8,881 nucleotides of DNA, taken from assembly GCA_009776995.1 (NCBI GenBank), contig WRMR01000183.1, positions 1 through 8,881 on the forward strand. The letters are read 5' to 3'. A program made the position numbers and the translations under genes. This document shows positions 1 to 6,240 of this stretch, in pieces. Position 1 is the first letter of the stretch. The number at the start of each line of letters is the position of its first letter. The stretch comes from Planctomycetaceae bacterium (GTDB lineage: Bacteria > Planctomycetota > Planctomycetia > Pirellulales > Thermoguttaceae). The notes beneath the pieces are model-generated. The model had not been told where the DNA came from. It made no database searches and worked only from the letters and a program-made list of their open reading frames with translations.

Positions 1-2
1 TA

Positions 3-155
3 GGGGTACGGTTTCATTGTTGCGGAATTTATGTTCGAATCTATGCCAATAAAGAAAAAACCGCCTACGAAGGCCGTTGTCCAAAATGTGCCAAGCCGGT
101 TCGACTTCGAATCGGTGAAGGAGGAACCAGCAACCGCTTCTTCGACGCTTATTGA
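3..155 (+). CDS. Zinc-ribbon protein, 3' end only (partial)
   Basis: This is the last 50 codons of a gene whose start lies left of the window. The frame is open from base 3 to a TGA at 153-155. The peptide begins VRFHCCGIYVRIYANKEK, continues with a GRCPKC knuckle followed by KPV, and ends in a GGTSNRFFDAY tail. The CPKC is one half of a zinc knuckle. The HCCG near the left edge is probably the other half, although it is not a canonical CxxC. Small proteins of this layout are common in planctomycetes; their role is not established, and nucleic-acid or protein binding is only inferred. A 76-codon reading frame overlaps in another phase (31-261) but has no recognisable content, so I prefer this one. 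The next gene starts about 200 bp downstream on the same strand. Confidence 0.6.
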   Translation, partial: GVRFHCCGIYVRIYANKEKTAYEGRCPKCAKPVRLRIGEGGTSNRFFDAY

Positions 156-215
156 AAAGAGAGGTTTTTTACGGAAAGTAGACATCAAAACGGTAAATGG
201 CAGCATTTGTTGCCA

Positions 216-229
216 GGGAGGTGTCTCCC
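216..229 (+). other. Small hairpin in the 156-353 intergenic gap
   Basis: GGGAG (216-220) and CTCCC (225-229) form a perfect 5-bp stem with a GTGT loop. A weaker GGCA/TGCC pairing lies just upstream at 199-214. No T-tract follows, so it is not a convincing intrinsic terminator. Apart from this and a possible promoter, I see nothing else in the gap between the zinc-ribbon gene and the beta-helix gene. Confidence 0.25.
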
Positions 230-266
230 AATTTCTCCCGCCCCTCGGAAATTTGCAATAATACTC

Positions 267-295
267 TTGATTGATTTCTTTTTCTTTCGTAAAAA
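267..295 (+). promoter_or_regulatory. Possible sigma-70-like promoter for the beta-helix gene
   Basis: TTGATT (267-272) and TAAAAA (290-295) are separated by 17 bp in an AT-rich stretch. Each matches the consensus hexamer at four of six positions. It would give a leader of roughly 50 nt before the ATG at 354. The match is modest and AT-rich DNA gives such matches by chance. Confidence 0.25.
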
Positions 296-353
296 ATAAG
301 AACCGGTACGCAGGGTGCGGCGGCTCCATTCCTTTTGACCCCCTTTAATCTTT

Positions 354-1676
354 ATGTCGAAACAGAGATTCTCTTTCGTGTTCGTGTTCGTTTTACTAAC
401 CTCCTTTGCGGCGGCAGCGGAGAAACCGGCTTTTTTGAACGTGCTGGATTTCGGTGCGGTTGGCGATGGTCAAACGGATAACACTGCGGCATTTCAAAAG
501 GCTCTGGACGCCGCCGCAGAATCGGACGTCCAAGCCGTATTCGCCCCGCGCGGGAACTACCGGTTCGACGGATCGCTCGTTTTTCCGCAAGGCGTCTCAC
601 TCCAGGGCGTATGGGCGTCCGTGCCGGCGCACAATGGAATCCGTGATCGCGGACTTATCAAACCGACCGACGACGGGACGACCTTTCTCGTGTGCGGTAA
701 CGCCGGCGAGGAAAACAAAGAGCCGTTCATTACGCTGGAGACGAATTGTACGCTGAAAGGCGTCTGTATTTATTACCCGGAGCAGAAAACGGACGATGTT
801 CCGGTTCCGTATCCCTGGGCCGTTGCGATGCGGGGCAGGAACCCGGCAATTCTCGATTGTGAACTGCTGAACCCTTACAAGGGAATCGACGCTTCGAAAA
901 ATGACCGGCATTTGATTCGCAACATCAGCGGCCAACCGCTTCGGCTTGGCGTTTACGTGGACGCCATTTACGATATTGGCCGCATTGAAAACGTTCACTT
1001 CAATCCCTGGTGGAGTCTGCAACCGAAACTCTACAAGTGGCAGATGGAAAACGGCGAAGCGTTTGTGTTTGGGCGGAGCGATTGGCAATACGTTCATAAC
1101 ACATTCTGTTATGGATATAACATCGGATACCGTTTTATCCAAACGCAAACAGGCGTCTGTAACGGAAATTTCCTTGGAATCGGCGCCGACGATTGTTATA
1201 CTGCCCTCGTCGTCGATCACTGTGCCGCGATCGGACTTTTGATTACCAACGGCGAATTCGTGTCGTTTCACGGTCCCGATCCGACGATGGTTCGCGTTGC
1301 TCCGACGAATCGCGGAGTGGTCCGCTTTTCCAACTGTGCGTTTTGGGGACCATGCCGCCAAATCGCCGTGATTGAAGGAACGGGGACAGTCGGGTTCAGC
1401 GACTGCACGTTCCTCCAATGGGGATGCGCCCCCACGGAAGTGTTGTTTAGTCCGAAACGCTGGGAATCCCGAACCGACGACCCGGCACTGAAACTGCTCG
1501 GCGGAACAGTCCTGGTTCGCGGTTGTGAATTTCAGGAAAACCGTTTCCATGTTCAGCTCGGCAAAGATGTGAAAAGGGCGATTGTTTCCGACAACGTGTT
1601 CCGGGGACCGATTCAAATTGACAATCAGTCCGAATCCGAATCAATCTCAATTCATGGAAATGTCGGGGATGAGTAA
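354..1676 (+). CDS. Secreted right-handed beta-helix protein (pectate lyase superfamily type)
   Basis: The protein has 440 residues. Residues 1-22 are a Sec signal peptide: a basic MSKQR start, a hydrophobic FVFVFVLLTSF core and a small-residue AAAA end before EKP. Residues 30-51 carry the hallmark VLDFGAVGDGQTDN...AFQKAL, the conserved N-terminal motif of the Pectate_lyase_3/GH28-like beta-helix group. GNYRFDGSLVFPQGVSLQG follows, and then a long body rich in Gly, Asn and short beta-strand patterns, consistent with coils of a parallel beta-helix. Family members are extracellular polysaccharide lyases, hydrolases or binding proteins. The catalytic residues vary and I cannot assign a substrate. 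The ATG at 354 has no Shine-Dalgarno upstream but is fixed by the signal peptide. The next gene lies 149 bp downstream on the same strand. Confidence 0.8.
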   Translation: MSKQRFSFVFVFVLLTSFAAAAEKPAFLNVLDFGAVGDGQTDNTAAFQKALDAAAESDVQAVFAPRGNYRFDGSLVFPQGVSLQGVWASVPAHNGIRDRGLIKPTDDGTTFLVCGNAGEENKEPFITLETNCTLKGVCIYYPEQKTDDVPVPYPWAVAMRGRNPAILDCELLNPYKGIDASKNDRHLIRNISGQPLRLGVYVDAIYDIGRIENVHFNPWWSLQPKLYKWQMENGEAFVFGRSDWQYVHNTFCYGYNIGYRFIQTQTGVCNGNFLGIGADDCYTALVVDHCAAIGLLITNGEFVSFHGPDPTMVRVAPTNRGVVRFSNCAFWGPCRQIAVIEGTGTVGFSDCTFLQWGCAPTEVLFSPKRWESRTDDPALKLLGGTVLVRGCEFQENRFHVQLGKDVKRAIVSDNVFRGPIQIDNQSESESISIHGNVGDE

Positions 1677-1760
1677 GGACATACGATTTGATTCATAACC
1701 CGCCGGAATAGTGTCCTGTTTTATCATCAACCGCTGTTTTTGCCAAACTTATTGCTTCCA

Positions 1761-1781
1761 CGGCAAAGCCGGACTTTTTTT
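1761..1781 (+). terminator. Possible intrinsic terminator after the beta-helix gene
   Basis: CGGC (1761-1764), an AAA loop and GCCG (1768-1771) form a short hairpin followed closely by seven T (1775-1781). An alternative, wider pairing of TTTGCC (1739-1744) with GGCAAA (1762-1767) overlaps it. The stem is only 4 bp, so this is tentative. If real, it separates the beta-helix gene from the oxidoreductase gene. Confidence 0.35.
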
Positions 1782-1825
1782 CTTTCCATTGACCTTTTTT
1801 CCTCATATCCAGGAGAACACTCCGC

Positions 1826-3076
1826 ATGAATAAGAACAGACGAAATATCAACCGCAGAAATTTTTTGGCCGCAGGTGCCGCAATGATTGCAGTTCCCTTG
1901 TTTTTGCCTGGCCGTATTCTCGGTCTTGACGGAGTGACGCCTCCAAACGAAAGACTGACGACTGCGGTAATCGGTTTCGGAAATCGCGGACGCGATCTGC
2001 TTAACGTTTTTCGATCCCGGAAATACCAATGCCTCGGCGTTTGTGATTGTTTCCAGCAACGTGCCGAAAACGCCAGAGATATTGTCAACCAGCAGTACAA
2101 CAACACGGACTGCCTTATCTTCCCGAAATACGAAGACGCTTTGGATAACGAAAAAATCGATATTCTCGTCATTGTCACGCCGGATCACTGGCATACGAGA
2201 ATGACGATTGACGCCTGCAAAGCAGGTAAAGACGTCTTCTGTGAAAAACCGCTCACATTGACGCTTGCCGAAAGTCAGCAAATCGTTGCAGCCGCCCGGA
2301 AATACAGTCGTGTCGTCAGTTCAGGTTCCCAGCGGGTTTGGCAAGATTACGGCTGGTATATGGCTCCGATCATTCAAAGCGGTGCCATCGGTGAAGTCAA
2401 GGAAGTTTACTGCGGAGTCGGAGGTCCTCCGAAAACATGTTATCTTCCGGAACAACAGGTGCCGGATGGCTTGAATTGGGAACGCTGGCTCGGTCAGGCA
2501 CCGCTTGCTCCGTACAATGACGAGCGGATGAGTGGCAATTACGGCGGCGGTTGGCGGCAATTTGAAGAATACTGCAATGGTTTTCTCGCCGATTGGGGGG
2601 CACACAAGTTCGGCGGAGCACTTTACGCCCTCGGTTTGGATCTGGAAGACCCGGTCGAAATTCTTCCCGCAAAGACAGAGAATAATCCGAAGGAGTTTTG
2701 CTGTGCCGTGTTCAAAAACGGGCTTCGCATGTATCACGGCGGCGGAGATGTTCGATGTGTCGGAACGGAGGGGTCGTTTGATCGTGCTGATCGGGTTAAA
2801 CCGCAACCGCTCGGTCCGGTTGATATTCGCCGGTATTCCGGTCCGCAAGGGGATATTTACGACGACTTCGACTTTTGTGTGAGAAACCGCTTGCGTCCGT
2901 TCCAGGATGTGGCATACGGGGCAAGAACCGCCGCATTTTGCCAGTTGATGGTGATCTGTTACAAACTCAACCGTCCGTTGAAATGGAACCAGGAAAAATA
3001 CCAATTCGAAAACGACGAACAAGCGAACCGAATGATTACCAGGCCACAACGAACGCCGTATGGAATTGAAGTTTAA
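1826..3076 (+). CDS. Tat-exported Gfo/Idh/MocA family oxidoreductase
   Basis: The protein has 416 residues and is a likely NAD(P)-dependent sugar or inositol-type dehydrogenase. Residues 1-33 are a twin-arginine signal: NRRNFLAAGAAM with Arg10-Arg11, then a hydrophobic stretch to about PGRILG. The Rossmann fold begins at TTAVIGFGNRG (glycine motif at 50-55), with Asp74 at the end of the second strand. TPDHWHTRMTIDACKAGKDVFCEKP (from 118) includes the family-defining EKP at 140-142. GSQRV (167-171) and DWGAH (256-260) are typical of the secreted bacterial members. The C-terminus (LKWN...FENDEQAN...R.PY) is also typical of the family. In this family the Lys of EKP is a key catalytic residue and it is present. 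The start is supported by AGGAG at 1811-1815, 10 nt before the ATG. The substrate is unknown. The HEAT-repeat gene follows 81 bp later, so co-transcription is plausible. Confidence 0.93.
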   Translation: MNKNRRNINRRNFLAAGAAMIAVPLFLPGRILGLDGVTPPNERLTTAVIGFGNRGRDLLNVFRSRKYQCLGVCDCFQQRAENARDIVNQQYNNTDCLIFPKYEDALDNEKIDILVIVTPDHWHTRMTIDACKAGKDVFCEKPLTLTLAESQQIVAAARKYSRVVSSGSQRVWQDYGWYMAPIIQSGAIGEVKEVYCGVGGPPKTCYLPEQQVPDGLNWERWLGQAPLAPYNDERMSGNYGGGWRQFEEYCNGFLADWGAHKFGGALYALGLDLEDPVEILPAKTENNPKEFCCAVFKNGLRMYHGGGDVRCVGTEGSFDRADRVKPQPLGPVDIRRYSGPQGDIYDDFDFCVRNRLRPFQDVAYGARTAAFCQLMVICYKLNRPLKWNQEKYQFENDEQANRMITRPQRTPYGIEV

Positions 3077-3149
3077 TTGAATGACGAAGGACATAAAATT
3101 GCGTCTCTCGAGGTGTGGCGGCTCATGACAGACTCCTGACCTCCACCGT

Positions 3150-3197
3150 TTACTTTCATGAAACATTATCCACTTACTCCCATGAAACATTATCCAC
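3150..3197 (+). repeat. 24-bp tandem duplication across the start of the HEAT-repeat gene
   Basis: Two adjacent 24-bp units (3150-3173 and 3174-3197) differ only at two positions (TT versus CC just before the shared CATGAAACATTATCCAC). Because 24 is a multiple of three, the duplication keeps frame and gives two in-frame ATGs (3158 and 3182), each encoding MKHYPL. It is most simply a local slippage duplication. Confidence 0.9.
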
Positions 3198-4921
3198 TCG
3201 CTTTCTGTTTGATTTTCCTTTTTGCCGCTTTGCTTCAAGCCCAGGACATGACGGCGGATCAAATTCGATCTGACTTTATGAAATGGTTGCCGGATATGAG
3301 CGCGGACGATTCCCGGCTTGGCGACCGTGAAGCCGCTCAACAAGGCTGGCAAAAATACTGCATGTACGCAGGTTCGCCGGATCAAGCGAATCTCAAAATG
3401 GTTGTCAACGAACTGATGGTCGAACAGCTCGACAAAGACATTCCGCTTGTCACGAAAGTTTGGTTGCTCCATAACCTGGCTTGGACCGCCGGCGAGAAGG
3501 AAATCCCGGCCATCGTGCAACTGTTCAACGATCCGCAGATGAAAATTGTCGATGAAGCGGTCCGAACGCTTGCCGCGATTCCCGGTGAAGCCGCCGAAAA
3601 CGCCCTGAAAAGCGCATCGCAAAACGATTCCGCCCGACGGATTGCGACGGCACTCCAAAACCGCCAGCCCGTTTCCGCCGCGTTTTCGCCCGAAAGTATC
3701 ATGCCGCTCGCGATTCCCTGCGCAAGCGACGCTGAACTCGACGAGTTGATGTCGGGCTATGCCAACCTGTCCCATGTCGAACAAGCAAGCATCATCGTGA
3801 ACCTTGCCGTTCGGAGGGCGGAAAAGTATTACCCGCAAATCTTCGACGCTCTGAAAAGCGACAACGAAACGCTCAAAAGGGCGGCGATTCTCGCTTTGAT
3901 TCAAGTCGGAACCAGGGAGCAGATTCCGTTCCTGCTCCAAGAGGGAATCGTGTTTGACAGGGGAGTTGCGATGAAGGCACTTTCCAACATCGTCGCGGAC
4001 GGGTTTGATGAAACCCTGTTGGACACGATGAAAAAAGAGACCGATTGGGGCCAAATCGCCATTCTTGTCGAGGTTTTGAGCAACCGGTTTTCCAAAACGG
4101 CACTTCCTGTAGTTTTCAGCATTGCGAAAAAGAGTGATTGTCCGAACCGGATTGTCCTGCTGCGGAATGCAGGACGCATGGTGGACAAAAGCCATGTCGG
4201 CGACATGATCGCTATTGCTTTGCTTTTGACGGATCGTCGCCAACAGGACGAAGCGGAAAACATCGTCGCCGGGATTTGCGAGAAGGACGTCGTACCGGTC
4301 GTCACGAAAATGAATGACGTCAATGCGGCGGAGCTTCTCTCATTCCTGGGACGAATCGGCGGTAAAGACGCCGCAGACGAAGTTGAAAAATATCTGAACT
4401 CCGGAGATGCACGAAATCGTAACGCAGCAATCCGGGCAATCAGCAATTGGCCCAACGCCGAAGTCGCCGAAAAGATGATGAAAATCGCGAAAAACGCCGA
4501 CGAATCGGAACCGAATCGAATCGGTGCCATTCGCGGATATATTCGTGTGATGACTTTGCCGGACGATCAGCTTGGGATTTCCATTTCCGACGATACAAGA
4601 CTGAAAATTCTCAAGGGGATTATGAACGATTCCACAACGCGGCGTGAGGAAAAAGTGTTAATCCTGGACCGGCTTCCTGCGATTCGGACTGTTGAAAGTG
4701 TCAGGTTCTTATTGGAATACTTCGATGATCCGGCTCTGCAAGCGAATGCCGCCCAGTCGGTGGTCGAGTTGGCGCACCACAATGTCCTGCGTAATCAGGA
4801 CAGAGCGTTCTTTCATGACGCTCTTGACAAGGTGATTGCGCTGGCCAACGAAAAAGACCTCAAAACGCGAGCCGATGGAAATCGCTCACTTGCCGAAGCC
4901 GCAGCGGGGTATCAGCAGTGA
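3158..4921 (+). CDS. Secreted HEAT-repeat protein
   Basis: The protein has 587 residues from the first ATG, or 579 from the second at 3182. The second gives a cleaner Sec signal, MKHYPLAFCLIFLFAALLQAQD. Neither start has a Shine-Dalgarno sequence, so the choice is open. The body is almost entirely alpha-helical HEAT/PBS-lyase-like repeats. Clear ones lie at about residues 115-155 (IPAIVQLFND...VDEAVRTLAAI), 203-260 (IFDALKSDNETLKRAAILALIQVG), 385-450 (RNAAIRAISNWPNAEVAEKM) and 513-540 (VRFLLEYFDDPALQANAAQSV). No catalytic domain or haem site is visible. Such proteins are usually protein-binding scaffolds; a role for this one is not known. It lies between the exported oxidoreductase and the chimeric gene on the same strand. 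Its compartment is inferred to be periplasmic or extracellular. Confidence 0.82.
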   Translation: MKHYPLTPMKHYPLAFCLIFLFAALLQAQDMTADQIRSDFMKWLPDMSADDSRLGDREAAQQGWQKYCMYAGSPDQANLKMVVNELMVEQLDKDIPLVTKVWLLHNLAWTAGEKEIPAIVQLFNDPQMKIVDEAVRTLAAIPGEAAENALKSASQNDSARRIATALQNRQPVSAAFSPESIMPLAIPCASDAELDELMSGYANLSHVEQASIIVNLAVRRAEKYYPQIFDALKSDNETLKRAAILALIQVGTREQIPFLLQEGIVFDRGVAMKALSNIVADGFDETLLDTMKKETDWGQIAILVEVLSNRFSKTALPVVFSIAKKSDCPNRIVLLRNAGRMVDKSHVGDMIAIALLLTDRRQQDEAENIVAGICEKDVVPVVTKMNDVNAAELLSFLGRIGGKDAADEVEKYLNSGDARNRNAAIRAISNWPNAEVAEKMMKIAKNADESEPNRIGAIRGYIRVMTLPDDQLGISISDDTRLKILKGIMNDSTTRREEKVLILDRLPAIRTVESVRFLLEYFDDPALQANAAQSVVELAHHNVLRNQDRAFFHDALDKVIALANEKDLKTRADGNRSLAEAAAGYQQ

Positions 4922-4926
4922 AAAAA

Positions 4927-4982
4927 GGCGATGGGAGACAAGTCACCGGTTATGCAACAGGTCTGTTCCATGTCCCATGCCC
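4927..4982 (+). repeat. Imperfect inverted-repeat element between the HEAT gene and the chimeric gene
   Basis: The arms GGC-G-ATGGG-AG-ACA (4927-4940) and TGTCCCATGCC (4972-4982) pair over 11 bp with a 1-nt and a 2-nt bulge. Inside is a second perfect inverted repeat, AACAG-GT-CTGTT (4956-4967). The element starts five bases after the HEAT stop codon. It could be a transcript-end structure or a copy of a dispersed palindromic element; only a genome search can tell. No T-tract directly follows the outer stem. Confidence 0.45.
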
Positions 4983-5039
4983 TTGATAGTTTTTGAGTTT
5001 CCGTTTGTTGACAGTTTCACTTTTTGAAAGGACATTTTC

Positions 5040-5849
5040 ATGAAACAAACAGTTTGTGTGTTATGCCTGTTCCTGATGTTGCTTTTGGCAGGAGAACGGG
5101 GTTTCGGTCAGGAGGAGTTGCCTCAATTCAAATTTCATAGCGTCATTCTCCAGGCAAGCGACCTGAAATACGCGCCCCGTGACGACATCATCGAACCTGC
5201 GGTGATTGCGACGGAAGGGAGGATTGAGCGACCGCTCGGCAAATACTACTTGTATTATGCGCCCCACGACCCGCCGGGGGGAATTTGCCTTGCTTACGCG
5301 GACAAACCGGAGGGACCCTGGCACGAATATGAAGCCAATGAAGGGTTGATTGGTGCCTGTGAATGCGATACAATTTCGACAATCACAATGGTTGCCATGA
5401 CGACGCTGACGAAGGGGCGTCCCGGTTACATTTCGGATCCGGTGCTGGATGTTGCGTCAAAGCAGATCATTTACGCTCACTGTGTTGCGTCGAATAAAGT
5501 GTTCGGACCGAATGGGCCGTCGAATCCGTTTTCGATTTTGACGCATTCGGAAGACCGGTCGGGAGCTTCCTTGCGTTCGACGTTTCCAATCGGATACATG
5601 ACGACGTCGCTGGAAATGCATCCGGTGAAGAAGCAGATATTGTTCCACCAGGCAAAAGCGGTGGCAAACAGTACGGAAGATCGTGCTTGCCGAACAAAAC
5701 TCTGCTGTGTCCCCGTGGGCGACTTCGAGAAATTGTTCACCCAGTGGGATCAATGGGGTTGGCATCGGGTCACGTACTACGGCGACCTGAAAGAACCGGT
5801 CTTCGATCTCGCCGACGCTTTGGGATGGAAAGTCGTCGAAGAAGCGTAA
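5040..5849 (+). CDS. Chimeric secreted protein: GH43/GH32-like N-terminus fused to the C-terminus of an isomerase-like protein
   Basis: The protein has 269 residues. Residues 1-23 are a Sec signal (MKQTVCVLCLFLMLLLAG...). Residues ~30-98 resemble the opening of a five-bladed beta-propeller glycosidase of the GH43/GH32 type: FHSVILQASDLKY, DDIIEPAVI, then PLGKYYLYYAPHDPPGGICL, AYADKPEGPWHEYEAN. The rest of that propeller is absent. From Asn100 to the end (170 residues) the protein aligns without gaps to residues 358-527 of the isomerase-like protein encoded at 6241-7824, with 132 identities by hand count. It keeps the ACECD (Glu108, Asp110), ISDP (Asp133) and WHRV (His242) positions that I take as possible metal ligands. 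It lacks the N-terminal and middle domains of the isomerase, so full isomerase activity is unlikely. The start is supported by AAAGGA (5027-5032), 7 nt before the ATG. The frame is intact. Function is unknown; it may be a fusion relic still under selection. Confidence 0.8.
   Translation: MKQTVCVLCLFLMLLLAGERGFGQEELPQFKFHSVILQASDLKYAPRDDIIEPAVIATEGRIERPLGKYYLYYAPHDPPGGICLAYADKPEGPWHEYEANEGLIGACECDTISTITMVAMTTLTKGRPGYISDPVLDVASKQIIYAHCVASNKVFGPNGPSNPFSILTHSEDRSGASLRSTFPIGYMTTSLEMHPVKKQILFHQAKAVANSTEDRACRTKLCCVPVGDFEKLFTQWDQWGWHRVTYYGDLKEPVFDLADALGWKVVEEA
5337..5849 (+). repeat. Diverged duplicate of the isomerase-like gene 3' end (copy 1)
   Basis: This 513-bp segment encodes the last 170 residues and stop codon of the chimeric gene. 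It is colinear with 7312-7824 with no insertion or deletion in the protein alignment. The two differ at many third codon positions and at 38 of 170 residues. Homology stops abruptly upstream of the AATGAAGGG at 5337 (AACGAAGGG in the other copy), which defines the fusion point. Confidence 0.88.
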
Positions 5850-5878
5850 AAAACGGGAAAAGGTTTTTGTAATAGACT

Positions 5879-5902
5879 TTTTCGGAAATTACCGAAAATT
5901 TT
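5879..5902 (+). terminator. Likely intrinsic terminator after the chimeric gene
   Basis: TTTTCGG (5879-5885) and CCGAAAA (5892-5898) form a perfect 7-bp stem with a 6-nt AAATTA loop, followed at once by TTTT (5899-5902). It lies 30 bp after the chimeric gene's stop codon. The stem is AT-rich and the T-run short, so efficiency is uncertain. Confidence 0.5.
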
Positions 5903-5938
5903 GCCTGTTTTTCCAAAAGCATTACTTTTCGGCAAAAT
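5898..5938 (+). other. Second inverted repeat overlapping the terminator
   Basis: ATTTTGCC (5898-5905) is the exact reverse complement of GGCAAAAT (5931-5938), with a 25-nt loop. A second copy of TTTTCGG occurs at 5926-5932, so CCGAAAA (5892-5898) could pair either upstream (terminator stem) or downstream. The pairings compete, which is the geometry of an attenuator, but the ligand or signal, if any, is not visible. Confidence 0.4.
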
Positions 5939-6033
5939 ACAAAGTTTTGGTTTGTGGTTTCCGAACAAGTCTAATGATTTGGTGAATGCCAGTTTTACAA
6001 AATATAAGTGGACTTGGAATAGTGATATTATAA

Positions 6034-6058
6034 CAGTTTCAACGGTTTGCTGAAACTG
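6034..6058 (+). other. Perfect 8-bp hairpin in the 5850-6240 intergenic region
   Basis: CAGTTTCA (6034-6041) and TGAAACTG (6051-6058) enclose a 9-nt loop. A run of seven T follows at 6069-6075, ten bases after the stem. It could be a weak terminator or a leader structure of the isomerase-like gene. Confidence 0.45.
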
Positions 6059-6117
6059 CAAAGTACTATTTTTTTCACACGGGAGTACGAAACCCCAGGG
6101 AGTTTGGATATGCCATA

Positions 6118-6147
6118 TTGACTTTTGCAGAGAAAAATAAGTATTCT
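6118..6147 (+). promoter_or_regulatory. Possible promoter for the isomerase-like gene
   Basis: TTGACT (6118-6123, five of six to consensus) and TATTCT (6142-6147, four of six) are 18 bp apart. The -10 candidate lies inside a perfect inverted repeat (6139-6162). The predicted leader would be under 90 nt. The call is tentative because the region is AT-rich. Confidence 0.3.
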
Positions 6148-6162
6148 GGAATTGGAATACTT
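6139..6162 (+). promoter_or_regulatory. Perfect 8-bp inverted repeat upstream of the isomerase-like gene (possible operator or hairpin)
   Basis: AAGTATTC (6139-6146) and GAATACTT (6155-6162) are exact reverse complements around TGGAATTG. The 24-bp dyad overlaps the -10 of the candidate promoter at 6118-6147, a place where a dimeric repressor could bind. It could equally fold as an RNA hairpin. No regulator gene is in the window. Confidence 0.35.
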
Positions 6163-6240
6163 GAGTTATGGCAACTTGGGCAATCATTGGGAGTTTTCCG
6201 GTGATTTTTTCTCACTTAAACAACTTTGGAGTAAAAACTT

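Noticed and set aside
31..261. 76-codon reading frame on the + strand at the left edge
   Set aside because: It overlaps the zinc-ribbon tail in another phase, has no recognisable motif and a composition that does not look protein-like.
597..1616. 339-codon antisense frame across the beta-helix gene
   Set aside because: It is a shadow of a gene with a clear signal peptide and family motif; no domain was recognised in it.
1693..2281. Two antisense frames (161 and 184 codons) over the start of the oxidoreductase gene
   Set aside because: They overlap a confident Tat signal and Rossmann motif on the other strand and show no domain.
2321..4243. 640-codon open frame antisense to the oxidoreductase and HEAT genes
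   Set aside because: Its sequence has no domain pattern, it spans two well-supported genes and their gap, and it is best explained by codon bias of the sense genes.
5008..5013. Consensus TTGACA upstream of the chimeric gene
   Set aside because: A -10 element at the right distance would fall on the ribosome binding site, so it is unlikely to serve this gene.
1675..5035. AAGGACAT occurring after the beta-helix stop, after the oxidoreductase stop and before the chimeric start
   Set aside because: The word is short, its surroundings differ, and chance is a sufficient explanation.
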